A stretch of DNA of 64,000 bases from the NCBI GenBank assembly GCA_017440935.1, contig JAFSAO010000020.1, forward strand, positions 164,557 to 228,556, written 5' to 3'. The notes below the pieces were generated by a model. The model worked only from the letters and a program-made list of their open reading frames with translations, was not told the DNA's origin and did no database searches. Position numbers and translations under genes: made by a program. Below are positions 25,712 through 35,018 of this stretch, piece by piece. The stretch's first letter is position 1. The number at the start of each line of letters is the position of its first letter. Source of the stretch: Opitutales bacterium (GTDB lineage: Bacteria > Verrucomicrobiota > Verrucomicrobiia > Opitutales > UBA953).

Positions 25712-27706
25712 ATGACGATTACACCAGACATACCTGCTCTTTCTCGTGCGGCAAACGAAGCCCGCGGTCTCGCCTTGGACGCCATTGCCGGTTGCAAATC
25801 CGGGCACTTGGGACTTCCGCTCGGCACGGCAGAAATCGGCGCCGCGCTTTTCGGACACGCTCTGAAAATCGCACCGAAACACCCGAAATGGCCGAATCGC
25901 GACCGTTTTGTGCTTTCCGCCGGGCACGGCAGTATGTTTGTCTACGCGTGGCTTCACCTCGCAGGATTTGAGATTTCGCTTGATGATTTGAAAGCGTTTC
26001 GTTCCCGCGGGAGCCGGACACCCGGACACCCGGAATTCGGCGACACGCCCGGTGTGGAAGCGACAACGGGACCGCTCGGGCAAGGAATCGGAAATATTGT
26101 CGGTATGGCAATTTCCGAAAAAATGGCAGCGGCGCGCTTCAATACGGAAGAACATAAGATTTTCGACCACGTTGTCGTCGGTCTTTGCGGCGACGGATGT
26201 CTGCAGGAAGGCATTTCTTACGAAGCCGCTGCCGTTGCCGGGCGCCTCGGCTTGGACAACCTGATTCTTTTCTACGATTCCAACGCAATTACGCTCGATG
26301 CTCCGACCGAAAAAACACAGAACGAAAACACGGTCGATCGCTTCCAGGCGGCAAATTGGGACGTCTGGGAACTTGAAGACGGACACAATATCATCGAGGT
26401 GCTTTCATCCTTTGAGCGCGCGCGGGAACATCGCAACGGACGCCCGAAATTGATTATCTGCAAAACGCTCATCGGGCGCGGAGTTCCCGAAGTCGCGGGA
26501 ACGACAAAGGCTCACGGCGAAGGCGGCGCAAAATTCGCTGCTGATGCGCACAAGCGCCTCGGACTTCCGGAAACGACGTTTTACGTCTCCTCGGAAACGC
26601 GCGAATACTTCGCCGGTCTTTGCAACCGCCGCGAAGCGGAATATGCCGCATGGGCGGAAACATTTGAAGCGTGGCAAAAAGCGAATCCGGAACTTGCCGC
26701 CTTGCTCGAAAAAGGATTTTCGTGCGACCACGGCTCGGCGGAAGAACTTTCCGCAAAAATTCCCGCATTCGGCGAAAACAAAAACGCAACCCGCGTTTCC
26801 GGCGAAATTTCTCTGAATGCGCTCGCGAAAAACGATTCGCTGATCCTCTCCGGTTGTGCAGACCTTTTCAGCTCCGTCAAAACCTACATCAAGGACGGCG
26901 GAGATTTTGACGTCGACAACTACGCAGGTCGCAACATTTGGTTCGGCATTCGCGAACACGCCATGGGCGCGATTTTGAACGGCATTGCGTATGCCGGAAT
27001 TTTCAAGCCCGCGGGCTCGACATTCCTGACCTTTGAAGATTATATGCGTCCGTCTGTGCGCGTTGCCGCGCTCGCAAAGTTGCCGCTGTTTTACATCTTC
27101 ACGCACGATTCCGTCGCTGTCGGCGAGGACGGACCGACACACCAGCCGGTGGAACTCGTTTCCTCGTTGCGTTGCATTCCGAATCTTGACGTCATCCGTC
27201 CGGGTGATTCCGAAGAAACCGCCGCCGCATACGCTTATGCCGTGGCGCGCAAAGACGGTCCGGTCGCGCTTTGCCTTTCCCGCCAAAATCTTGATTCGCA
27301 GGAAACGATTCCGGTCGAAACCCGCCGCGCGGGAACGCTTCGCGGCGCATATGTCGCGGTGAAAGAACAGGGTGCTCTGGAACGCATTATCATTGCGTCC
27401 GGAAGCGAACTCGGAATCGCGGTTGCGGCGGCGAAGGAACTCGGAGCGGGAACGCGTGTCGTTTCTATGCCGTCGATGGAAATCTTTGAAAAACAAAGCC
27501 CGGAATACCGGGAAAGCGTGCTTCCTGCGGCGTGCACAAAGCGTGTTGCGATCGAAGCCGGCATCACGGCAATGTGGTGGAAATACGTCGGCCTCGAAGG
27601 CAAAGTCGTCGGAACCGACAGCTTCGGTTTCTCGGCTCCCGGGAACGTGGTTCTTGACGCATTCGGTATTTCCGTCAAAAACCTTGTCGAAACGGCAAAG
27701 TCGTAA
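25712..27706 (+). CDS. tkt: Transketolase
   Basis: A 664-residue thiamine-diphosphate enzyme of full length. Motifs: KSGHLGLPLGTAEIG, GHGSMFVYAWLHLAG, the ThDP/Mg site GDGCLQEGISYEAA...LILFYDSNAI, then the pyrimidine domain with GIREHAMGAILNG and HDSVAVGEDGPTHQPVE. It transfers two-carbon ketol units in the non-oxidative pentose phosphate pathway. It is divergent from the thioredoxin-like gene. Confidence 0.95.
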   Translation: MTITPDIPALSRAANEARGLALDAIAGCKSGHLGLPLGTAEIGAALFGHALKIAPKHPKWPNRDRFVLSAGHGSMFVYAWLHLAGFEISLDDLKAFRSRGSRTPGHPEFGDTPGVEATTGPLGQGIGNIVGMAISEKMAAARFNTEEHKIFDHVVVGLCGDGCLQEGISYEAAAVAGRLGLDNLILFYDSNAITLDAPTEKTQNENTVDRFQAANWDVWELEDGHNIIEVLSSFERAREHRNGRPKLIICKTLIGRGVPEVAGTTKAHGEGGAKFAADAHKRLGLPETTFYVSSETREYFAGLCNRREAEYAAWAETFEAWQKANPELAALLEKGFSCDHGSAEELSAKIPAFGENKNATRVSGEISLNALAKNDSLILSGCADLFSSVKTYIKDGGDFDVDNYAGRNIWFGIREHAMGAILNGIAYAGIFKPAGSTFLTFEDYMRPSVRVAALAKLPLFYIFTHDSVAVGEDGPTHQPVELVSSLRCIPNLDVIRPGDSEETAAAYAYAVARKDGPVALCLSRQNLDSQETIPVETRRAGTLRGAYVAVKEQGALERIIIASGSELGIAVAAAKELGAGTRVVSMPSMEIFEKQSPEYRESVLPAACTKRVAIEAGITAMWWKYVGLEGKVVGTDSFGFSAPGNVVLDAFGISVKNLVETAKS

Positions 27707-27742
27707 AAACGAAATTCCGCTACGGGAACGCTTACCGAGTAT

Positions 27743-27956
27743 ATGATTTTCGGATGCATGGCTTGTTTGAGTTTCGCCGGTATTTTTGCCGTCGTCGTTT
27801 CCGCACTTTTATTCGGACTTAAATGTTGGAGAAAAGTTTGCGGTAAACGGTGTTGCGATTGCGAAGACCGACGAAAAACCTCGCGAAATTGATCCACGAA
27901 AATCCGGAAATTTAAAACTCGGCGACGAACAACTGCTTGTTCCCGCCGAGTTTTAG
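27743..27956 (+). pseudogene. Possible small membrane protein with a frameshift
   Basis: A 49-codon frame (27743-27892) starts MIFGCMACLSFAGIFAVVVS and contains one clear membrane segment, then a Cys-rich tail (CC.C). Shifting by one base near 27815 gives a hydrophilic continuation, DLNVGEKFAVNGVAIAKTDE... to LLVPAEF and a stop at 27954. The second frame looks more protein-like than the Cys-rich tail. It could be a small exported protein broken by an indel, or chance. No clear ribosome-binding site. Confidence 0.35.
27914..27954 (+). terminator. Intrinsic terminator-like hairpin
   Basis: AAAACTCGGCG (27914-27924) pairs with CGCCGAGTTTT (27944-27954). It lies inside the end of the second frame of the small ORF and would end the tkt transcript. 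Confidence 0.65.
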
Positions 27957-28082
27957 TTTTGCGCATAAAGCCTTTATTCATCTTGTTTTTACGATATTTA
28001 AAATGTCGCACAATAAGTATTATGTCTAATTTTTATTGTATCGAAAAGATTGCTTTGCTCCCTGCTTTTTTGAGGACAAACA

Positions 28083-28122
28083 AAAAGACCGCAACGTCCC
28101 GTTGAGACATTGCGGTCTTTTG
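28083..28122. terminator. Terminator downstream of purB
   Basis: AAAAGACCGCAA and TTGCGGTCTTTT flank a loop that includes CGTCCCGTT. The hairpin lies 28 bp past the purB stop on the minus strand and has T runs on both strands. Confidence 0.85.
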
Positions 28123-28149
28123 CTTTTAGATGGAACGTCTTGCCCTGTC

Positions 28150-29574
28150 TTACAAAATGGCGCCGGGCTTAATTTCCGCGGCAGCGGGGAATTTTTTCAG
28201 AAGCTCGTCCGCGGTAGAGACAAAGTTGTCGACCTGCATTCCCGCCGTTCCCGTTTCGGCGGCGGCGATTTTTGCAATGGCATCGAAGTCATCGCGGGAA
28301 AGTTGCAAACGCCCGTCTTCGGCAAGACGATCGAACAAATTGTTGTTTGAAATTTTTCCTTGGCGAATATCTCGAGCCGTGGCGACGGCGTGTTCCTTGA
28401 TAACTTCGTGAGCGGTTTCGCGCCCTACTCCCCGTTTGACGGCTTCCATCATGATGGTTGTCGTAAGCAGGAACGGAAGATAATAATTCTTTTCACGCTC
28501 GATCACGGGAACGTTAATTTCCATTTGGTTCAAAATAACGAGGAACGTTTCGAGTAATGCATCGATTGCAAAGAAGGAATCCGGGAGCGCTACGCGGCGA
28601 ACGACCGAGCAGGAAACGTCGCCTTCGTTCCATTGGTCTCCGGCGAGATCCGCCGCCATTGCCAAATAGCCTTTCAAAATGACGTGCAGACCGTTCAGGC
28701 GTTCGCAGCTACGGGAATTCATTTTGTGCGGCATTGCGGACGAACCGACCTGCCCCGGGAGGAAGCCTTCGCTGGCGAGTTCGTGCCCCGCCATGAGGCG
28801 CAACGTTTTCGCGAAGCTCGAAGCGCCGGATCCGATATGGACGAGCGTGGAGATCGTCGCGAAATCAAGCGAACGCGGATAAACCTGCCCCGTCGCGTTG
28901 AATGCGTGCGGAATGCCGAGGTGTTTGCGGACGCGGGAATCAAAATCCATCGCTTTTTCCACGTCGTGATCAAAGAGTGTGAGCAAATCGAGCTGCGTGC
29001 CGACGGCACCCTTCACACCGCGCGCCGGATAATTAGCGATGAGCGCATCGAGTTCCCGCAAAGCGACGAGCATATCTTCACCGAACATCGCAAAACGCTT
29101 TCCGAAAGTCGTCAACTGAGCGGCAACGTTGTGCGTGCGGGAAGTCATCGCGATGTCTCGCGTTTCCGCGGCACGTTCGGCAAGACGTTTGATTGCGGCA
29201 ACGGTTTTGAGACGAATGTATTCGAGCGAGCGGAAAACCTGAAGCTGTTCGACAGATTCCGTGAGGTCGCGGGACGTCATTCCTTTGTGAATGTGCTCAA
29301 AGCCTGCGAGGTCGCAAAATTCCTCGATGCGAGCCTTGACGTCGTGACGCGTGATGCGTTCCCGCGCGTTGATGGAGTCGAGATTGACATCGTTTTTCAC
29401 GCGTTCGTAAGCGTCGATGGCTTCGGCGGGAATATCGAGCCCGAGATCGCGCTGAGCGCGCATGACCGCGATCCAAAATTCGCGTTCGAGAATGATGCGT
29501 CCCGTTGCCGACCAAATTTTGCGAATCGGCTCCGTGGCGTAGCGTTGAGCGAGAACGTCTGCAATCTGTTCCAT
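28150..29574 (-). CDS. purB: Adenylosuccinate lyase
   Basis: A 474-residue fumarase/aspartase-superfamily enzyme. It shows HIHKGMTSRDLTESVEQLQ (catalytic His/Thr region), TSRTHNVAAQLTTFGKR, and the superfamily signature GSSAMPHKMNSRSCERL with the flexible catalytic loop Ser. It catalyses two steps of purine synthesis: fumarate release from SAICAR and from adenylosuccinate. The length fits eukaryote-like/long bacterial PurB. It stands alone, with purL in the same window. Confidence 0.95.
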   Translation of the reverse strand: MEQIADVLAQRYATEPIRKIWSATGRIILEREFWIAVMRAQRDLGLDIPAEAIDAYERVKNDVNLDSINARERITRHDVKARIEEFCDLAGFEHIHKGMTSRDLTESVEQLQVFRSLEYIRLKTVAAIKRLAERAAETRDIAMTSRTHNVAAQLTTFGKRFAMFGEDMLVALRELDALIANYPARGVKGAVGTQLDLLTLFDHDVEKAMDFDSRVRKHLGIPHAFNATGQVYPRSLDFATISTLVHIGSGASSFAKTLRLMAGHELASEGFLPGQVGSSAMPHKMNSRSCERLNGLHVILKGYLAMAADLAGDQWNEGDVSCSVVRRVALPDSFFAIDALLETFLVILNQMEINVPVIEREKNYYLPFLLTTTIMMEAVKRGVGRETAHEVIKEHAVATARDIRQGKISNNNLFDRLAEDGRLQLSRDDFDAIAKIAAAETGTAGMQVDNFVSTADELLKKFPAAAEIKPGAIL

Positions 29575-29739
29575 AGTCGTGTAAAAAAATTAAGTTTCGA
29601 TTATCGCCCAATCTCCGCGTTCCCGCAAATTGAAATTTAGCAAGAGAACAGCAAAATAACCTTTTTGATTCATAATACGTTCCCGACAAATTTTTCTGGC
29701 ACAAGTCCTGCATGGAAAATAGACTTTTAAGAATTTACT

Positions 29740-30375
29740 ATGTGCGAAGAAAACGAAAAGAAAAACGATTCGGAAAATGCACCGATTGCAGCGCAAATTC
29801 AGAAAGAATTTCTCAAGCAACGCAAAATTTTCCTCTGGGGCGCAGTTGAGGACGCAAGCGCCCGCGACATCACGGAAAAACTGCTCTACCTGGAAGCGAC
29901 GGCACCGGGCGAGCCGATCACATTCTACATCAACACGCCGGGCGGCTCCATTACGGCGGGAATGGCGATTTACGACACAATCAAACTCATTTCCTCTCCG
30001 GTAAAAGTTATTGTTACGGGCATGGCGGCATCGATGGGCTCCATTTTGCTGAGCGCTCCCGCGAAAGGAAATCGCCTGCTCTACCCGCACGCGCGCGTCA
30101 TGATTCACCAGCCGCTGATCATGGGGCAATTCCAAGGCCCTGCGGTGGACATTCACATTCAGGCGCAGGAAATGGAACGCACGCGCGATGAGCTCAACCG
30201 TATCCTTTCCGACGCGTCCGGACAACCGCTCAAAAAAATCGAAGCGGACACCGATCGTGATTTTTACCTGACAGCGGAAGACGCCATCGCCTACGGTCTT
30301 GCCGACGCGATTGTTTCGCCGGAAGGAGCCACGCCGAATTCGACGGCGAAACCCGTTTCGCGTAAAAAGAAATAA
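29740..30375 (+). CDS. clpP: ATP-dependent Clp protease proteolytic subunit
   Basis: A 211-residue serine peptidase of family S14. The catalytic Ser (98) is in GMAASMGS, His (123) in MIHQPL and Asp (170) in ADTDRDFYL. TFYINTPGGSITAGMAIYDT is the oxyanion-hole segment. It should assemble as two heptameric rings with ClpX/ClpA-type unfoldases. No clpX or tig lies beside it, which often marks a secondary ClpP paralogue. Met in GMAAS replaces the usual Gln of GQAAS. Confidence 0.9.
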   Translation: MCEENEKKNDSENAPIAAQIQKEFLKQRKIFLWGAVEDASARDITEKLLYLEATAPGEPITFYINTPGGSITAGMAIYDTIKLISSPVKVIVTGMAASMGSILLSAPAKGNRLLYPHARVMIHQPLIMGQFQGPAVDIHIQAQEMERTRDELNRILSDASGQPLKKIEADTDRDFYLTAEDAIAYGLADAIVSPEGATPNSTAKPVSRKKK

Positions 30376-30411
30376 TTTTTTACACTAAAACGCGTTCCCG
30401 CCGTTCACTCC

Positions 30412-31113
30412 ATGCAACGCTTCCCGACAGTTTCCGAGTTGCGCTTTCGCCTAAGTTCTTTTTGGGCAAAATCCGTGACGAACAAACTTCTCGTGGTTTG
30501 CGTCTGCGTATTTTTCGCCCAATCGCTGAATCTGTTCTTTTCTTCGGCGCTGACGCTGAACGCGGCGTGGATTCGTGAAGGTTTTTGGCTGAATTTTCTC
30601 AGCTACGGATTCCTGCACGGAGGAATTTGGCACATCGTGCTGAATATGCTGGCGCTGTATTTTGCCGGGAACGCAATCGAACGCTACAATTCCGGCGGGA
30701 ACGTCCTTGCGCTGTTTTTGGGCGGAACACTTCTCGGCGGAATCGTTTGGTTCGCCTGTGTTGCGGCGTTTGCTGTGAATCCGGCGACGCAAACGCTAAT
30801 AGGCGCTTCCGCCGGAATCGCCGCCCTTTTCGCTTATTTCTCCATCGCGTATCGTGATTCCGAAATCCGAGCGATGCTTTTCTTCGTGCTTCCCGTCAAA
30901 ATGCGCGCGTGGCTGATTTTTGCCGTTTTTGCGGGAATTTCCGTTGTCGGATTTGTTTTTTCGGAACTTCCGTCCCTGCGCGAGGGTATTTCGGAATCGG
31001 TTTCCGTGGCTCATTCCGCACACCTCGGAGGTTTAATTTTCGGCGCACTTTTCGCGCTTGCCGAAGAACGCCTGCGGGAACGCGGCGGGAACGTCCGCTA
31101 TTTTCGCCGTTAA
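30412..31113 (+). CDS. Rhomboid-family intramembrane serine protease
   Basis: A 233-residue membrane protein with about six helices. FLHGGIWHIVLNMLALY holds the His/His/Asn motif, LIGASAGIAALFAY the catalytic Ser of GxSxG, and AHSAHLGGLIFGALFA the catalytic His. These cover the full Ser-His dyad, so it should be active. It cleaves transmembrane substrates; the targets are unknown. It is 36 bp downstream of clpP, and both are proteases. Confidence 0.9.
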   Translation: MQRFPTVSELRFRLSSFWAKSVTNKLLVVCVCVFFAQSLNLFFSSALTLNAAWIREGFWLNFLSYGFLHGGIWHIVLNMLALYFAGNAIERYNSGGNVLALFLGGTLLGGIVWFACVAAFAVNPATQTLIGASAGIAALFAYFSIAYRDSEIRAMLFFVLPVKMRAWLIFAVFAGISVVGFVFSELPSLREGISESVSVAHSAHLGGLIFGALFALAEERLRERGGNVRYFRR

Positions 31114-31135
31114 CCAACCATTACCAATTTTTCTC

Positions 31136-33526
31136 ATGCTTAAACTAAAAAAACGAATTCTTTTCACACTCTCGGTTTCGGCAATCGCCGTAGCTCCGTT
31201 CATTTCCGCAACGCACGCGGATACGGAAAATGTCCCTGCGGTGGTTGCGCCCGCCAAAGAAAATCTGCGTTACACAACAACGCAGGACATGAAGGTCGAA
31301 ACTGTTTTGACCGCATTTTTCCTCGAACGCGCGCACATTTTGCAGAAAAAAATTGCCGAATTGGATATGGGATCGCTCATCGAATCCGATTTCGCCGCGC
31401 TGGATTCCACTCATTCCATTTTCCTGCAGAGTGACCTCGATTCGATTAAAGCACGCTTTTCGCCGACACTTTCCGACCACATTTCCCGAGGCAATCTCCA
31501 CGCGGCATTCACGATTTACAATCTGTTTCTCAAACGCCTCGACGAACGCATTGCGTGGATTGAAAAACGCCTTCAAAGCCCGGAAACCTTCAATTTGAAC
31601 CGAGACGACGCATTGAGCCTCAACCGCAAGGAGGAAAAATGGCCGGAGAATGCCGCTGCCGCAGATGCGCTCTGGGAAAAACGCCTCACCAGCGAAATCA
31701 TTACGGAATTGCTCGGTGAAGATAAGGACAAAAAAAATAGTGATGAAGCGGAAGAAGCCGTTGACGACGACGTTCCCGTGACAAAAGACGAAACGCATCC
31801 GTCCGCCGAAGCCGTCGCCGCTGCCTGCGAAAAACTACGGGAACGCTATTCCAAGTTGCGCGATAACCTGACGCTTGAACCGTGGGAAGTCGAAGAACTT
31901 TTTCTCAATGCGCTGACTACGCAGTATGACCCGCACACCTCATTTTTCTCCAAGCAATCCATGGAGGAATTTGAAATTATGATGCGCAACTCGCTTTGCG
32001 GAATCGGTGCCGTGCTTACGACCGAAGACGGCTATTGCACAATTCGTGAAATTATGCCCGGATCGCCGGTGGAACGCTCCGGAAAATTCTCCGTGGGCGA
32101 CCGTATCGTCGCCGTCGCGCCGAACGGAAACGGCGAGCAGCTGACAGATGTCGTCGGAATGCGCCTCAACCGCATCGTCCGTATGCTTCGCGGGGAAAAA
32201 GGCGTTCCCGTGACGCTTCTCGTCGAGTCTGGAAACGACCATTCCCGCCAACTTATCACGCTGGCACGCGACGAAGTAAAACTCACGGAACAACTCGCTT
32301 CCGCAAAAATTTTTGACGTTCCGGAAGGCGATTCCACCGTTCCCGTCGGCGTCATCAGCCTGCCGTCTTTCTATGGAAAAGACCGCTCGGACAAAACGGC
32401 ATTTTCCACCTCCGAAGACGTGAAGGAACTTTTGGGCAAACTCAAAAAGGCAAAAGTCAAAGCCATCGTCCTTGATTTGCGTCGCAACGGCGGCGGCTAC
32501 CTGAACGAGGCGATTGATTTGCTCGAACTTTTTGTCGGTCCCGGCGTTCCCGCGGTGCTTACACAAGGTTCCGGCGGGCGCACGAGCAAACTTATCACGG
32601 GCGGAACGCTCGGTATGGCGAAAAGCCTTTTCTCGGATACGCCGGAATGGACGGGACCCGTCGTCGTGCTCGTTTCCAAGCTCAGTGCCTCCGCAAGCGA
32701 AATTGTCGCCGGAGCGCTTCAGGACAACCGCCGTGCGCTCATCGTGGGTGATCCGCAAACGCACGGAAAAGGCTCCGTGCAGGAAGTGATTCCGTTTAAG
32801 GCTTACGATTCCTCGCAAGAAGCGTCAATCAAACTGACGCGCAGTAAATGGTATGCGCCTTCCGGAAATTCTATCCAGATTAAAGGCGTTTCTTCGGATG
32901 TCGTCACGCCGTCAATTTATAGCGTTCTTCCCGTCGGAGAAGGCGATCTCGACCGACCGCTCCCGTGGGATCGTGTCCCGTCTGCGCTCAGCGAGGAAAT
33001 TCCCGAATGGCTCAGCGCGCCGGTTTCACCGGAGCTCATCGAAATTCTTGCGGAAAACAGCCGGCGCCGCCAAGCCGAATTGCCGGAATTTCTTACACAT
33101 CATCGCACCATCGCCTGGATGGACGAACGCGAAAAAGATAAATCGCTTCCGCTCAGCATCAGCGAGCGCCTTGCTCTGCGCGACAACGACAAGGCGTTTT
33201 ACGAACTCGTCAAAAAAGAATACACGGATTTGAGTCATCAAACCGGCTACACCAAAACCGAAATCAAATTGGATTCCGCTATTGAGCAGGAAAAGGAATC
33301 CGAGGACAATGCCGCAAAGAAAAAATCTCTGCTGAAACCGAATCAGAGCGCCCTGCCCGGAATGTCCGGCGGGAACGACGACGAGTGGCCCGATTACGAC
33401 GTGTTGCTCCGCGAAGCCGTCCGCATTGCCGCCGATTGGGTGGAGTTGGTTGAAACGAAAAAAGTGAAATCGCCCGTGCGGAAACGGGAAACACGCTCGT
33501 CCAAGGCACCCGCTCCGCGCAGCTAA
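31136..33526 (+). CDS. prc: Tail-specific (C-terminal processing) protease Prc, S41 family
   Basis: About 796 residues from ATG 31136, which gives a signal peptide (MLKLKKRILFTLSVSAIAVA...THA). Domains: N-terminal helical domain, PDZ at about 290-370 (GIGAVLTTEDGYCTIREIMP, then GSPVERSG), S41 catalytic domain with Ser in SKLSASASEIVAGAL and Lys in THGKGSVQE, and a C-terminal DUF3340-like region with helices and a basic tail. It trims or degrades periplasmic proteins from the C-terminus and affects murein enzymes and lipoproteins in other Gram-negatives. It follows rhomboid by 22 bp. Confidence 0.93.
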   Translation: MLKLKKRILFTLSVSAIAVAPFISATHADTENVPAVVAPAKENLRYTTTQDMKVETVLTAFFLERAHILQKKIAELDMGSLIESDFAALDSTHSIFLQSDLDSIKARFSPTLSDHISRGNLHAAFTIYNLFLKRLDERIAWIEKRLQSPETFNLNRDDALSLNRKEEKWPENAAAADALWEKRLTSEIITELLGEDKDKKNSDEAEEAVDDDVPVTKDETHPSAEAVAAACEKLRERYSKLRDNLTLEPWEVEELFLNALTTQYDPHTSFFSKQSMEEFEIMMRNSLCGIGAVLTTEDGYCTIREIMPGSPVERSGKFSVGDRIVAVAPNGNGEQLTDVVGMRLNRIVRMLRGEKGVPVTLLVESGNDHSRQLITLARDEVKLTEQLASAKIFDVPEGDSTVPVGVISLPSFYGKDRSDKTAFSTSEDVKELLGKLKKAKVKAIVLDLRRNGGGYLNEAIDLLELFVGPGVPAVLTQGSGGRTSKLITGGTLGMAKSLFSDTPEWTGPVVVLVSKLSASASEIVAGALQDNRRALIVGDPQTHGKGSVQEVIPFKAYDSSQEASIKLTRSKWYAPSGNSIQIKGVSSDVVTPSIYSVLPVGEGDLDRPLPWDRVPSALSEEIPEWLSAPVSPELIEILAENSRRRQAELPEFLTHHRTIAWMDEREKDKSLPLSISERLALRDNDKAFYELVKKEYTDLSHQTGYTKTEIKLDSAIEQEKESEDNAAKKKSLLKPNQSALPGMSGGNDDEWPDYDVLLREAVRIAADWVELVETKKVKSPVRKRETRSSKAPAPRS

Positions 33527-33547
33527 CTTTTCCGTTTTGTCGTTAAA

Positions 33548-34570
33548 ATGTTGATACGCGTAGCGATTACCGGAGGCGGAGGATTTCTCGGAAAAACGAT
33601 TTTGCGGCAATGCCGGGAACGCGGCTGGCACGTTCGCGCAATCGGGCGCACTCCGCGACCGGAGCTTACCGGAGACGGCGTTGAGTTTTTCCCGCTGGAT
33701 ATTTCCGATCCGAAAAACATTCCTGAGCTAGCAAAAATTTTTGCGGGAACGGATGTCGTTTTCCACACGGCGGCAAAAGCAGGCGTGTGGGGGAAATATC
33801 GCGATTTTGAGCGTGCAAACCTCACGGGAACGCAGAACGTGGTCGCTGCCTGCAAGCTCGCGGGAACGCGAAATCTCGTTTACACGAGCACGCCGAGTGT
33901 TACGTTTAACGGCGACGCCATTTGCGGCGGGAACGAATCCCTCCCCTACTATTCCGGAAAACTTTCTCCCTACGCGAAAACCAAGGCGGAAGCGGAAGCC
34001 TTTGTGCGAGCGGCACATTCTTCGGCGCTACGCACGGTCGCGCTTCGCCCTCACCTGATTTGGGGAATCGGCGATCCGCACCTGTTGCCGCGTGTCATTG
34101 CACAAGCCGCGCAAATGAAATTACGTATCGTCGGCGAAGGAAAAAACAAAGTGGACCTCACGCACGTCGAAAACGCCGCTCACGCGCATCTGCTGGCGGC
34201 GGAAGCCTTGCTCGCAAACGCAATAGCGCTGTGTGCAGACAACACTTACGGGAACGGGAAAGTTTACTTTGTTTCCGACGGGGCGCCTGTCTCGCTCTGG
34301 GGCTGGATTAACGCATTTTTGGAAGGTGTCGGCGTTCCCGCCGTCAGACAAAAAATTTCGTTCAAAGCCGCATATCGTGCCGGTGCACTTCTCGAATTTT
34401 TCTGGAAAATTTTCGGAGTCGCAGGCGAGCCGCCGATTACGCGCTTTGTAGCGACGGAGCTTTCTCATGACCATTGGTTCGATATTTCCGCGATCCGCAA
34501 GGATTTGGGCTACATGCCGATTGTCTCCAACGACGACGGCGTGCGCGAACTGACGGCGAACTTCCGCTGA
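33548..34570 (+). CDS. NAD-dependent epimerase/3-beta-HSD-type dehydrogenase
   Basis: A 340-residue extended short-chain dehydrogenase. The Rossmann motif is TGGGGFLGKTIL and the catalytic YxxxK is SPYAKTKAEAEAF. VFHTAAKAGVWGKYRDF and VALRPHLIWGIGDPHLLPRV follow the 3-beta-hydroxysteroid dehydrogenase/NSDHL-like branch. Bacterial members act on sterol-like, hopanoid, or polyketide/olefin substrates (OleD), so the substrate cannot be named. Five octamers fall inside this gene. Confidence 0.8.
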   Translation: MLIRVAITGGGGFLGKTILRQCRERGWHVRAIGRTPRPELTGDGVEFFPLDISDPKNIPELAKIFAGTDVVFHTAAKAGVWGKYRDFERANLTGTQNVVAACKLAGTRNLVYTSTPSVTFNGDAICGGNESLPYYSGKLSPYAKTKAEAEAFVRAAHSSALRTVALRPHLIWGIGDPHLLPRVIAQAAQMKLRIVGEGKNKVDLTHVENAAHAHLLAAEALLANAIALCADNTYGNGKVYFVSDGAPVSLWGWINAFLEGVGVPAVRQKISFKAAYRAGALLEFFWKIFGVAGEPPITRFVATELSHDHWFDISAIRKDLGYMPIVSNDDGVRELTANFR

Positions 34571-34582
34571 TTTTTTCCCGCA

Positions 34583-34987
34583 ATGAATAACGAAACGGAG
34601 GAAAAATCCTTCAACAAAGGCTGGCTCGCCCTTGCGATAATCGGCTTTGTCGCCGCCTTTCTCTTTCAGTGGAAAAACAGCATTGATCAGGGCGCAATTG
34701 CCCAAACGGACAACGACGAAGTGGTTCGCGTAAAATTTGAAGACGGGAACTTCAAAATTTTCTCAACCGGGAAAACGCCATTTGCGGAAGCCTTGCTTTG
34801 CGATGAATACGGGAACGTCATCGGAGAACTTGCGCGCCACGCGGACGGAAGTGAGATTTTTGAGCTTCGGCGTGATGCGGGAACGCAGACATCGTTCCCG
34901 CAAAGCCGCTTTCTTCGCATCGTCATTCCCGCGCTGAAAAACGAGGGAAATCCGATTGTGCTTCTCGTGGAAAATCCGTTCCGCTAA
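34583..34987 (+). CDS. Small membrane-anchored protein, unknown
   Basis: A 134-residue protein with one N-terminal membrane helix (GWLALAIIGFVAAFLFQW, about 12-29) and a soluble domain of about 100 residues (probably extracytoplasmic) that ends LLVENPFR. Segments such as VRVKFEDGNFKIFSTGKTPF look beta-rich. I do not recognise a family. It starts 12 bp after the dehydrogenase gene. Confidence 0.65.
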   Translation: MNNETEEKSFNKGWLALAIIGFVAAFLFQWKNSIDQGAIAQTDNDEVVRVKFEDGNFKIFSTGKTPFAEALLCDEYGNVIGELARHADGSEIFELRRDAGTQTSFPQSRFLRIVIPALKNEGNPIVLLVENPFR

Positions 34988-34993
34988 AAAATT

Positions 34994-35013
34994 GTGCGGG
35001 AGCGTTCCCGCAC
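34994..35013. terminator. Terminator-like hairpin containing the octamer
   Basis: GTGCGGGA pairs with TCCCGCAC across a 4-base loop, with short A/T runs outside. It lies between the convergent 34583-34987 gene and sulP; the octamer CGTTCCCG makes part of the stem. Confidence 0.65.
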
Positions 35014-35018
35014 GGAAT

